The notes beneath the pieces were generated by a model. That model did not search any database. It worked only from the letters and a program-made list of their open reading frames with translations, and was not told the origin of the DNA. Position numbers and translations under genes: made by a program. From positions 68,962-132,961 of the forward strand of contig DISZ01000018.1 of the NCBI GenBank assembly GCA_002422085.1: a DNA stretch of 64,000 nucleotides, given 5' to 3'. This DNA comes from Rhodobacteraceae bacterium UBA6197 (GTDB taxonomy: Bacteria > Pseudomonadota > Alphaproteobacteria > Rhodobacterales > Rhodobacteraceae). Shown in pieces: positions 27,449 to 35,483 of this stretch (position 1 is its first letter; each line of letters opens with the position of its first letter).

Positions 27449-27868
27449 ATGCACCGCCGCGATTTTCTGCACCTGACCGCCGCGATCAGCCTTGCCGCGC
27501 CGCTGGCCACGCTGCCCCATGCCGCAAGCGCCGCCGGCATGGCCTACAAACCCGGCCTGATCGACGCCGAACTGGCCGCCGGAAAGGTGGTGCTGGTCGA
27601 TTACTACGCCACATGGTGCAGCACCTGCGCCGCGCAGCAACGCGTCATCGCAGCGCTGCGGGCCGAAAACCCGGCCTACGACGCGATCCGCTTTGTCGAG
27701 GTTGACTGGGACCGCTGGCAAGACGACCCGGTCACCACCGCGCGCAATATCCCGCGCCGCTCGACGCTGATCCTGCTGCGCGGCAAGACCGAGCTGATGC
27801 GGATCGTCGCGGGCACCGGCAAGGCCGAGATCAAGGCGATGCTGGATGCCGGTCTGGCGGCAGTCTGA
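27449..27868 (+). CDS. periplasmic thioredoxin-family protein
   Basis: The 139-aa precursor has a signal peptide with RRDFLHLTAA, similar to a Tat signal, followed by a thioredoxin fold. The active site is YYATWCSTCAAQQRVI, so CSTC rather than the thioredoxin CGPC. The C-terminal part resembles the soluble domain of DsbD. AAAGGAGA lies 8 bp before the ATG at 27449. It directly follows ccdA and is the likely partner that takes its electrons. Confidence 0.85.
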   Translation: MHRRDFLHLTAAISLAAPLATLPHAASAAGMAYKPGLIDAELAAGKVVLVDYYATWCSTCAAQQRVIAALRAENPAYDAIRFVEVDWDRWQDDPVTTARNIPRRSTLILLRGKTELMRIVAGTGKAEIKAMLDAGLAAV

Positions 27869-27913
27869 TCTGGCGGCGGTCTGTCGGGCGGCGGTCTGTC
27901 GGGCGGCGGTCTG
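27869..27913. repeat. 15-bp tandem repeat, 3 copies
   Basis: TCTGGCGGCGGTCTG (27869-27883) is followed by two exact TCGGGCGGCGGTCTG units (27884-27898, 27899-27913). It begins right at the end of the thioredoxin-like gene; its first unit copies the final coding bases. This suggests slippage duplication of the 3' end. Confidence 0.8.
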
Positions 27914-27955
27914 ATCTGGCGGGCCGCGCCGGGTGGCCGGGGCGGGCTGGCGCCC

Positions 27956-28813
27956 TCAAGCGGCCCCCCCGCGCGCCCGGCGCCGCGACCCGGCCGACAG
28001 GATCAGCGCCACCGCCGACAGGTTCATCATCACCGCATAGATCAGCCCCGGCACCGCCAGTTCGGGCTGACCCAGCAGGCTGGTGGCCACAAAGATGGTG
28101 ACGGCGACGTTTTGCAACCCGGCCTCGACCATGATCGCCCGTGCGGCCGCCGGCGCCACGCCCAAGACCGCAGGCAGCCCCCGCCCCAGCGCCAGCGCGC
28201 CCAGATTAAGCGCCAGAACCGCCGGCCCCAGCACCGCGAAATGCGCCGCCATCGGCCCGGCGTTCTGCACAAAGGTCGCCAGAACCAGCAGCGCGAAAAT
28301 GCCCTTGGCCAAGGGCTCGGCGCCGCGCAACAGCCGCGCCGCCAGACCGGGCGCCCCGGCCCGCAGCGCCGCCCCCAGCGCCAGCGGCACCGCGGCGACC
28401 AGCGCCATCTTCAGCCCCAGCGCCATCAGCCCGCCCTGCGCCGGCAAGGCCACCCCGGCCAAGGCCAGCACCAAGGGCAGGCTCAGCGCGACGGCAAGGC
28501 TGGTGATCAGCGTCATCGTCACCGACAGCGCCAGATCGGCCCGCGCCAGATAGGCGATGTAATTCGAGGTGATCCCGCCCGGTGATGCGGCCACCAGCAT
28601 CAGCCCGGCCTGCAAACCCGGCTCCAGCCCCGCCAGCCGCCCGATCGCCAGCGCCAGCAGCGGCAGCCCCAGAAGCTGCACCACAAGCCCCAGCACCAGC
28701 GGCCCCGGCGCGCGCAACCCGACCAGCACCTGCGCCAGATCCAGCCGCATGCCCAGCGTCAGCATCAAGAACATCATGCCAAAGGGCAACACGGCAGCAA
28801 GCGTCTGAATCAT
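27956..28813 (-). CDS. bile acid:sodium symporter (BASS) family transporter
   Basis: The 285-aa membrane protein has about ten hydrophobic segments. AASPGGITSNYIAYLARAD is the conserved BASS motif with the first sodium-site residues, and EAGLQNVAVTIFVA is the second discontinuous-helix motif. Bacterial members carry organic anions such as pantoate or keto acids with sodium; the cargo here is unknown. The ATG at 28813 is used because GGAGG lies 8 bp upstream. It is divergent from the SCO gene. Confidence 0.87.
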   Translation of the reverse strand: MIQTLAAVLPFGMMFLMLTLGMRLDLAQVLVGLRAPGPLVLGLVVQLLGLPLLALAIGRLAGLEPGLQAGLMLVAASPGGITSNYIAYLARADLALSVTMTLITSLAVALSLPLVLALAGVALPAQGGLMALGLKMALVAAVPLALGAALRAGAPGLAARLLRGAEPLAKGIFALLVLATFVQNAGPMAAHFAVLGPAVLALNLGALALGRGLPAVLGVAPAAARAIMVEAGLQNVAVTIFVATSLLGQPELAVPGLIYAVMMNLSAVALILSAGSRRRARGGAA

Positions 28814-28932
28814 CTGGGCCTCCGGGCGGAACCATGTCATAAAACCCGATGCCGATGCCGCTTTCCCTAACCAAAGTCAAGGCACGCCCCGGCGCCGATC
28901 CTATTGTCCGGCCATCATCCAAGGAGCCTGCC

Positions 28933-29541
28933 ATGAATCGCCGCACCCTTCTGGCAACTGCCAGCGCCCTGATCTGCCTCTCCGCCCTGCCGCTGCGCGC
29001 CGAGGATCTCGATCTTCCGGTTGAAGAACCGATCGAGCCGGTGCTGCAACGCCGCTTCATGATGGAAGACCTCTACGGCAACGCCATCACCGACGAAGAC
29101 CTGCAAGGCAAATTCGCGCTGATCTACTTTGGCTACACCGGCTGCCCGGATGTCTGCCCGACCAGCCTGTCAACCATCGCGGATGTGTTGGAAGCCCTGG
29201 GCGACCAGGCCAGCGGCATCACGCCCTATTTCGTCACCGTCGATCCCGACCACGACACCGCCTTGCTGTTGCGCGACTATCTGGCCTTCTTCGACAAGCG
29301 GATCGAGGGTCTGCGTGGCCCGAAAGCCTATACCGACCATATGGTGAAAATCTACAACGCCCGCTACCGGGTGAATACGCCCGACCCGGCCCACCCTGAA
29401 ATCTATTCGGTCGACCACACCGCCTCGATCGCGTTTCTGGGCCCCGATGGGGTGATGATCAAGCGGTTCGCGCATGGCACCAGCGCCGAGGACATGGTGG
29501 CCGACATTCGCGCCGCCTTTCTCGAGGCCGGCGTAAAGTGA
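28933..29541 (+). CDS. SCO1/SenC family copper chaperone (first copy)
   Basis: The 202-aa precursor has a Sec signal peptide, then the thioredoxin-like SCO fold. Copper ligands are visible: TGCPDVCPTS for the two cysteines and the histidine in SVDHTASIAFLGPDG. The family delivers copper to CuA sites, classically in cytochrome oxidase; the NosZ CuA centre is a plausible client here. AAGGAG lies upstream of the ATG at 28933. Its stop overlaps the next GTG start. Confidence 0.92.
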   Translation: MNRRTLLATASALICLSALPLRAEDLDLPVEEPIEPVLQRRFMMEDLYGNAITDEDLQGKFALIYFGYTGCPDVCPTSLSTIADVLEALGDQASGITPYFVTVDPDHDTALLLRDYLAFFDKRIEGLRGPKAYTDHMVKIYNARYRVNTPDPAHPEIYSVDHTASIAFLGPDGVMIKRFAHGTSAEDMVADIRAAFLEAGVK

Positions 29542-30101
29542 CGCCGCATCCCCCCTGCCTGCCGCGCCGCGGTTTCCTGACCATGGCCGCATCCGCGATC
29601 GCCGCGCCGCTTTGGCCGGGTGCCACAAACGCCGGCGATGCCGCCCCCACCGCCGTCTCGCTGGCGCAGCCCGCCACCCCGCGCCGCAGCGCCCTCGCGC
29701 TTGCGATGAAAGACGCGGACGGCGCGACAGTGTCGCTTGCCGCCTACGCGGGGCAGATCGTGGTGCTCAATCTCTGGGCGCCGTGGTGCCTGCCCTGCCG
29801 GCGCGAAATGCCCTCGCTTTCACGGCTGTCCGAGCGGCTCGAAGGGCAGGCCGTCGTGGTTTTGCCGCTTTGCTTTGACTGGCGCGGCGCGATCGGCGCG
29901 AACCGCTTCTTCATCGAGACCGGGATCGAAAACCTGCCGGTGCTGATCGGCGATGGCGAAAACCTCGGCAGCACCCTGGGGCTCGAGCGCCTGCCCACCA
30001 CCGCCATTCTGGACCGCGGCGGCCAGCATATCCTGACCGTCGCCGGCGAGGCGCAATGGGACGACGACGCCAGTGTTGACTGGCTGACCTCTCTGGCCTG
30101 A
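29538..30101 (+). CDS. TlpA-like periplasmic thioredoxin
   Basis: The 187-aa protein starts with GTG inside the SCO stop region (4-bp overlap). It has a Tat-like N-terminus (RRGFLTMAASAIAAP), then a redoxin fold with VVLNLWAPWCLPCRREMPSLSRL, so the active site is CLPC. TlpA reduces SCO and CuA-site cysteines before copper loading in other Alphaproteobacteria. A SCO-TlpA pair is therefore a coherent copper-insertion unit. Confidence 0.88.
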   Translation: MTPHPPCLPRRGFLTMAASAIAAPLWPGATNAGDAAPTAVSLAQPATPRRSALALAMKDADGATVSLAAYAGQIVVLNLWAPWCLPCRREMPSLSRLSERLEGQAVVVLPLCFDWRGAIGANRFFIETGIENLPVLIGDGENLGSTLGLERLPTTAILDRGGQHILTVAGEAQWDDDASVDWLTSLA

Positions 30102-30152
30102 TCCGGGCCTGTTGCGATCAGGCGCGGCGCGGATCCAGACTTGCCCGAGCGG

Positions 30153-30203
30153 GCTTCTTTTTGGCCCAAATACTCAAACCCGGTCTCCGCCCTCGATCCG
30201 GGT
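30153..30203. terminator. intergenic terminator-like element, copy 5
   Basis: GGCTTCTTTTTGGCCCAAAT (30153 onward) is followed by ACTC and a weak ACCCGG..CCGGGT hairpin (30178-30203). It lies between the convergent TlpA-like gene and nosY. It is the most degenerate member of the family in the window. Confidence 0.45.
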
Positions 30204-30230
30204 CTGGCATCACGCCCGAACCCTCGGACC

Positions 30231-31076
30231 TCAGACCAGATCGGATTTGGCAAAGCGCCAGTAGCCCAGCGCGGCAAAGGCCAGCCCCAGCGCGGTCGGA
30301 TAGACCATCGCCCAGACCACATAGCCCGCCACCCCGAAAGCATCCAGAATCACATAGGACGCTGGCCCCAGCAGGATCAGCTGCGGATCGAACAGGATCA
30401 TCGAGGCCGTGCGGAAGGCTTGCAGCGGGTTGGCCAGCGCAATCGCGATCACCGCCTCGGGAATGAACTGTTGCTGGATCAGGATCGACAGCAACAACAG
30501 ATCCAGCAGCGCCACCAGCAGCAGCCAGATCAACAGGCTCGCCCCCAGCGCCACCTCGGTCGAGCGGGCGATCGACGACAGAAAGAAGCCGATCCCCAGA
30601 AAACAGGCCGACAGCGCCGCCACAAGCCCCGAATAAAGCGCAACGTGGCGCCAGGGCACCTCATGCGCGCGCACCAGCCCATAGGCCGCCGCCAGCGCCA
30701 GGGCCGCCAGAACCGGGGTCAGGATCAGCAGCAGCCGCGCGACGAAGCGGCCCCAATACCAGACCCGCAGGCTGATCGGAAACGCCAGCATGTATTCCAG
30801 ATTGCCCGCCTCGCGGTCACCCACCATCGAGCGCGCGGTGGTCACCACGATGAACAATGGCAAGATCGCCATGGTGATCTGGATATAGGTCACCAAAAGC
30901 CGCGACAGGCCGGTAAAGCCCAGCACCCGGCTTTCGGAAATGCCGGTAAAGATCAGCAGGACCATCAGCCCGATCAACACCGCGGCATAAAAGTGAAACC
31001 AGCGCGAGCGCAGCGATTCCGACAGTTCAAGCCGCATCATCAGGCCAAAGCCTGCGCGGCTTTTCCGGGAGGTCAT
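30231..31076 (-). CDS. nosY: NosY, ABC permease for NosZ copper-site maturation
   Basis: The 281-aa membrane protein has six hydrophobic segments and DREAGNLEYMLAFPI, a typical NosY/ABC-2 permease element. With NosF (ATPase) and NosD it forms the NosDFY complex that supplies sulfur or copper for the CuZ cluster of N2O reductase. The ATG at 31076 shares one base with the NosL stop (TGATG). It is the last gene of the nos operon, and an intergenic element follows. Confidence 0.93.
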   Translation of the reverse strand: MTSRKSRAGFGLMMRLELSESLRSRWFHFYAAVLIGLMVLLIFTGISESRVLGFTGLSRLLVTYIQITMAILPLFIVVTTARSMVGDREAGNLEYMLAFPISLRVWYWGRFVARLLLILTPVLAALALAAAYGLVRAHEVPWRHVALYSGLVAALSACFLGIGFFLSSIARSTEVALGASLLIWLLLVALLDLLLLSILIQQQFIPEAVIAIALANPLQAFRTASMILFDPQLILLGPASYVILDAFGVAGYVVWAMVYPTALGLAFAALGYWRFAKSDLV

Positions 31077-31558
31077 CAATACGTCTCCTCAAGCGGCAGG
31101 CATCGGCTGGAAAGCCCCTTGGCCAGAACCGCCTCTTTCATCGTCTCGTAATCGACCGCCCCCGGCTCATAGGCGGGAATCGCGGCAAAACCATAGTCCA
31201 TCGGACTGACAACCCCCGAACGATAATACGAGGCGCGCGCGTCCATCCATTCAGTGCCGTTTTCGGCGCTCATCACCCAGAACTCGACCTCGGGGTCGTC
31301 TTTCCATGTCTGCATCTGCAACCAGTGCACCGCATCGCCGATATCGTCGAATTTGACCAGACGTTTTTGCGGCCCGCCGCGCACTTCCGAGGCAAAGAAA
31401 GGGTCAGAAATGATCATCCCGCAGATTTCGCAGACCTCGCGCGAATAGCGGATCTTTTCCGGGCCTTCGGTCTGCGGCTTGCACGCGGCCAAAAGCGGCG
31501 CCGCCGCCAGAAGGCCCAGCACCGAGCGGCGATGATGATGATGGTGGCCTGGGCACAT
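31076..31558 (-). CDS. nosL: NosL copper-binding lipoprotein
   Basis: The 160-aa lipoprotein has lipobox LLAAC (Cys26) and the NosL copper motif EVCEICGMIISDP. It delivers Cu(I) to NosZ with NosDFY. The N-terminus is odd: MCPGHHHHHRR carries five consecutive histidines before the signal-peptide hydrophobic stretch. They would stay on the cytoplasmic side or be removed with the signal. It begins 2 bp after nosF. NosL usually follows nosY, but here it precedes it. Confidence 0.95.
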   Translation of the reverse strand: MCPGHHHHHRRSVLGLLAAAPLLAACKPQTEGPEKIRYSREVCEICGMIISDPFFASEVRGGPQKRLVKFDDIGDAVHWLQMQTWKDDPEVEFWVMSAENGTEWMDARASYYRSGVVSPMDYGFAAIPAYEPGAVDYETMKEAVLAKGLSSRCLPLEETY

Positions 31559-31560
31559 GG

Positions 31561-32427
31561 CTAGGCCACCGTTTCGGGCATGTCCTGATCCAGACGAAGC
31601 GTCTCGATCAGGCTGCCGTAGCGTGCGAGCAGGCCCAGAAACCGGAAGGTTTCACCGGCGGGCACCGGGCCGGTATAGTTCAGACCGCCGTGCTGCTCGG
31701 AAAGGCCCCAGCCGGCCAAGGCGGCGGCAAAGGGCGGGTGCGGCTCGGCAAGGGTGATGCTGACGGCGCGAAACTCGCCTGCTTTCAGCCGGTCGATGAC
31801 CTCGTCATCCAGCACGACGCGGCCGCGGTCCAGCTCGATCACCCGATTGACCAAGGAGGCGACCTCTTCCAGCCGGTGGCTGGCAATCAGCATCGAGGCA
31901 TTGCGACGTTCGGCCAGAAGGTCGATGAACACCGCCCGCGCGGCCGGATCCAGATTGGCGGCGGGTTCGTCAAAGATCATGAAATCAGCCTCACGGCCCA
32001 GCGCCACGGTGACCAGTATCTTCTGCTTTTGCCCGCCCGACAGGCGCCAGAACGGACGGTTGCGGACCTCGGCCAGATCAATGCCCAGACGCCCGGCGAT
32101 GTCGGTCATCACCGCCCGGCTGGCGCCGGCACCCTTTTCGGCAAAGGACAGCAATTCCCCCACCGGCATCCGCAGCGGCGGCGGCAGTTGCGGCACAAAG
32201 GCGATCCGGGCCAGCGCCTGCGCATCGCGCCGCTTTGGCGCGCCACCGGAAAAGGACACCTCGCCCTGATAGCGATACTGTCCCAAGAGACAGCGAAACA
32301 GCGTCGTCTTGCCCGCCCCGTTCGAACCGATCAGCGCGATCCGGTCGCCCGCCTTGACCGACAGCGTCAGCTCGTCCAGCACGGCGCGGCGGTCAAAACG
32401 TTTGGACAGGCGGTTGATGGTAATCAT
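31561..32427 (-). CDS. nosF: NosF, ABC ATPase for NosZ maturation
   Basis: The 288-aa ATPase has Walker A GSNGAGKTTLFRC, signature LSGGQKQKILV, Walker B FMIFDEPAANLD and H-loop ASHRLEEV. The C-terminal 80 residues are a NosF-type extension. It pairs with NosY. It lies 9 bp from nosH. Confidence 0.95.
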   Translation of the reverse strand: MITINRLSKRFDRRAVLDELTLSVKAGDRIALIGSNGAGKTTLFRCLLGQYRYQGEVSFSGGAPKRRDAQALARIAFVPQLPPPLRMPVGELLSFAEKGAGASRAVMTDIAGRLGIDLAEVRNRPFWRLSGGQKQKILVTVALGREADFMIFDEPAANLDPAARAVFIDLLAERRNASMLIASHRLEEVASLVNRVIELDRGRVVLDDEVIDRLKAGEFRAVSITLAEPHPPFAAALAGWGLSEQHGGLNYTGPVPAGETFRFLGLLARYGSLIETLRLDQDMPETVA

Positions 32428-32436
32428 GGCGAGCCC

Positions 32437-33414
32437 CTAGATGATGTTGTCCAGCCCACGCACCTTGAACGACAGCGCGTTTTGCGGGCAGGCGTCAATG
32501 CACAGGCCACAGCGGGTGCAATCGGGCGCAATATACTCGGTCGTGTCCGAAGCATAGCCCATCTTGGTAATATCCAGCACATGTGGCACCAGACAGACGG
32601 CCCGGCACTCGCCCTCGTGAACGCATTTCGACAGATCGTATTTCACCACCAGAGGCGCGCCGGTGCCTGCCACCCCCATCGTCAGGCCGATCGGGCAGAC
32701 ATAGCGGCACCAGAAACGGCGGCTGAAGAACACCTCGACCCCCAGCAGGAAGATCACCCACATCAGCGCCACGGTCGGCCCATAGATCAACGCGCGCGAC
32801 ACGATGCCGACCGGGTTGATATATTCAAACACCGTATAGCCGGTGAAGAACGCCAGCCCCATGAAGATGATCCAGATCGCCACCCGCATGCCCCGATGGA
32901 ACGGGTGGTCCTTGACCCAGCCCCTTTCCGCCAGCTTGAGGTGAATCCATTCGGCCCATTCGGCCAGCAGGTGATAGGGGCAGGCCCAGCTGCAAAAGGC
33001 ACGACCGCCGACCAGCCACCAGACCAGCACCACCGTCACCGTGCCGATCAGCAGGTTCAGCATTACCTCGCGCATTGCCAGCATGACCTGAAGGGCGGCG
33101 TTCGGATCGGCCATGTGAAAGCCAAGGAAACGCGACGCCGACAAAGACCCTTCGACCAGCTGCACGTCCCACGAATAGGACACGACAAACATCAGGTTGA
33201 TGATGATGATCGAGGCCCAGCGGCGGTATTTCCACTTGTTCCTGACCAGCGGGTATTCAAGCTCATGCGCGATGATCGCCTTGCGTTTGGCGGCCTCTTC
33301 GGGGGTCTTTTTCAAGACCTTCATATCGCGCGCGGCCTGGGTTTCTTCGTCGGGGCCGGCCTTGCGGCCCTCGGCGCCAAACATCATTGCCAGTTTGTGC
33401 AAAGACCATTTCAT
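32437..33414 (-). CDS. nosH: NosH, membrane iron-sulfur protein (NapH-like)
   Basis: The 325-aa protein has four or more membrane segments and cysteine motifs of the NapH family: CSWACPYHL and FWCRYVCPIG on the cytoplasmic side, then two [4Fe-4S] ferredoxin motifs (CVHEGECRAVC, CTRCGLCIDACP). In clade II N2O reducers NosGH is proposed to oxidise a quinol and pass electrons to periplasmic carriers. The start at 33414 overlaps nosG by 4 bp, so nosG and nosH are translationally coupled. Confidence 0.92.
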   Translation of the reverse strand: MKWSLHKLAMMFGAEGRKAGPDEETQAARDMKVLKKTPEEAAKRKAIIAHELEYPLVRNKWKYRRWASIIIINLMFVVSYSWDVQLVEGSLSASRFLGFHMADPNAALQVMLAMREVMLNLLIGTVTVVLVWWLVGGRAFCSWACPYHLLAEWAEWIHLKLAERGWVKDHPFHRGMRVAIWIIFMGLAFFTGYTVFEYINPVGIVSRALIYGPTVALMWVIFLLGVEVFFSRRFWCRYVCPIGLTMGVAGTGAPLVVKYDLSKCVHEGECRAVCLVPHVLDITKMGYASDTTEYIAPDCTRCGLCIDACPQNALSFKVRGLDNII

Positions 33415-34196
33415 GCTGCGCGCTCCCTTGTGACTTCGGGGTCGATGACGATGGCGGCGGGTTCGGCGGGGCAGACCATTTCGCAGGCGCCGCAGCCGAC
33501 GCAGCTCGAGGCGACAACCGGGACGTGACGCTTGTCGCCCTCGACATTGGTCATCGGCTCCAGCCGGATCGCGCCCTCGATCGGGCATTCGCGCACGCAC
33601 AGGTCGCAGATTTCAACGTCATAGGGATAGGCGGCCAGCGGAATCGGGGTCCAGCGGTCGATTTCTTCCTGCCGCATCAGGCCTTCGAAATCATAGCCAC
33701 GCGCCAGACCCTTGAAGCCCAGCCCCTGCACCGCAAGGCATTGCGCCGGGCGGGCCAGACGGGCCAGACCCATGGTGACCTCTTCCTTCCTGGCGATCAG
33801 GTGGCTCAGCGCGCCGGTCGGGCAGGCCAGAACGCATTGCACCGCGTCACACGAAAAGTCGCACGCCTGCGCGCGCGGGTCGATATAGGGCACGCCCATG
33901 CCGAAACCCTCGTCGCCATCGGCCAGCTTGATCGCCTCGACCGGGCAGACCTGCACGCATTGGCCGCATTTGATGCAGGCGGCCAGAAATTCGCGTTCGG
34001 CCAGTGCGCCAGGCGGGCGGAGCCGGTCGAACATGTGGCGCGCGACCGGAAACCAGCCGACGAGGCCAGCCGCCACGGCGGCCACGCCAGCACCCAGACT
34101 ACGCAGCAGCAACCGCCGGCGTTCCAGTTCGCGCCGGGTCAGCCGTTTCTTGGCGGGCGCTTCTTTTTTCGGGGTCATGTCGGCGGGGGCGGTCAT
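33411..34196 (-). CDS. nosG: NosG, periplasmic ferredoxin (NapG-like)
   Basis: The 261-aa protein has a twin-arginine-containing N-terminus (LERRRLLLRSLGAG) and four cysteine clusters for [4Fe-4S] centres: CIKCGQCVQVCP, FSCDAVQCVLACP, CDLCVRECP and CVGCGACEMVCP. This is the NapG/NosG family, the partner of NosH. It overlaps nosD by 4 bp. Its presence distinguishes this cluster from clade I operons, which rely on NosR. Confidence 0.93.
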   Translation of the reverse strand: MTAPADMTPKKEAPAKKRLTRRELERRRLLLRSLGAGVAAVAAGLVGWFPVARHMFDRLRPPGALAEREFLAACIKCGQCVQVCPVEAIKLADGDEGFGMGVPYIDPRAQACDFSCDAVQCVLACPTGALSHLIARKEEVTMGLARLARPAQCLAVQGLGFKGLARGYDFEGLMRQEEIDRWTPIPLAAYPYDVEICDLCVRECPIEGAIRLEPMTNVEGDKRHVPVVASSCVGCGACEMVCPAEPAAIVIDPEVTRERAA

Positions 34197-35476
34197 TGCA
34201 GCATCTCCAATGCCGTTTTGGGTTTGTCAGCGCTGCCCGACAGGGCAGCCTCGGGGGCATGCAGCGCCGGGGCGCGGCTCAGCGGGTAGGCTTCGCGCAA
34301 GATCAGCTTGGGTTCCGAGAAGGGCGCGAGGCGTTCGACGAAATCCAGTGCCGCAAGCGCCAGACCGCCCCGAAAGAAAGACGCCGGGGGCAATTCCTGC
34401 CACAGTTGGTCGGCGTAAGTGTAAACCTCATAGGGGGCATCGCCAATGCCATCGCCGTCACGGTCAAATCCGGCGTAGTCGTCCCAGTAATTGCCCAGCC
34501 AGCCGTTGCGCGTCGCGCCGCCGCGACCCCGCACCGAAACCTGGGTAAAGTTCGACAGGAACGAGTTGCGGCGAAAGTTGTTGCGTTCCCAGTCGGTGTG
34601 AAACTGGACGCCGATGCCGTTATAGGCGATCATGTTGTCTTCGAAGTCGTTGGTCAGGTCGGGATCCCAGGGCGACGGGTCGATATAGATGCCGACGGCA
34701 TTGCCGATGATCTCGTTGCCGAAGATCTTTGCACCCGAGGTTTCCTTGAAGCCCACCCCCATGCCGGCGGCGCCCCAGGAACGCAGGATCTTGTTGCCCG
34801 ATACGGTGATTTCATTGGCATACATCAAGAAGACACCCACCACGCAATCCGAGATCTCGTTGCGCTCGACCCAGTTGTGATGGGCATACATGAAGTGGAT
34901 GCCGTAGCGCCCGTGGCGGATGAAGTTGTCCTGGATCTTGTTGCCGCTGGAATACCACACCACGAAATCGCGGGCATGTTCGATGGTGTTCTGTTCAAAG
35001 ATGTTGTCGTTGGAATACCAGATCCGCACGCTGTCGCCGCGCATTTCCAGGGGCATTTCCTTGGAGCTGATGTAGTTGCGACGCATGACGTTGTTGTTGG
35101 CCTGCGTCAGATCCATCCCGAACAGGCTGTTTTCAATCCGAACGTCGCGAATGACGTTGAAGTTGCCCTTGATCCGCAACCCGGCATCGACCTTGTTGTG
35201 CAGCCGGCCCGAGTTGCGAAGAATCAGGTTCTTGAGCGTCACGCCATCGGCCGCGATGGTGACGATGGTGCCCTTGCCACCGCCGTCGATCACCGCAACC
35301 CCGCCGCCGTCGATCACCACCGGATGGGTGATGACCAGCGGTCCGGCGTGGTTGCCCGGCGGCAACAGGATCTCGGCGCCGTCTTCGGCCGCGTCGATCT
35401 GCTGTTGCAGGGTCTCGCCCCAGACCGCGGGGGCAAGGCCCAACGCAAAGCCAAGGGCAAGAAGAAGCGCGCGCAT
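34193..35476 (-). CDS. nosD: NosD, periplasmic beta-helix maturation protein
   Basis: The 427-aa precursor has a Sec signal peptide (MRALLLALGFALGLAPAVWG) and a right-handed beta-helix of short repeats rich in N-x-x and I-x-x-N, typical of the CASH/carbohydrate-binding domain of NosD. It acts with NosFY in building the CuZ cluster. The start at 35476 lies 7 bp from the nosB stop. Two stretches carry DRDGDGIGDAPY, a putative calcium-loop-like segment also seen in NosD proteins. Confidence 0.95.
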   Translation of the reverse strand: MRALLLALGFALGLAPAVWGETLQQQIDAAEDGAEILLPPGNHAGPLVITHPVVIDGGGVAVIDGGGKGTIVTIAADGVTLKNLILRNSGRLHNKVDAGLRIKGNFNVIRDVRIENSLFGMDLTQANNNVMRRNYISSKEMPLEMRGDSVRIWYSNDNIFEQNTIEHARDFVVWYSSGNKIQDNFIRHGRYGIHFMYAHHNWVERNEISDCVVGVFLMYANEITVSGNKILRSWGAAGMGVGFKETSGAKIFGNEIIGNAVGIYIDPSPWDPDLTNDFEDNMIAYNGIGVQFHTDWERNNFRRNSFLSNFTQVSVRGRGGATRNGWLGNYWDDYAGFDRDGDGIGDAPYEVYTYADQLWQELPPASFFRGGLALAALDFVERLAPFSEPKLILREAYPLSRAPALHAPEAALSGSADKPKTALEMLQ

Positions 35477-35483
35477 GGCAGCC

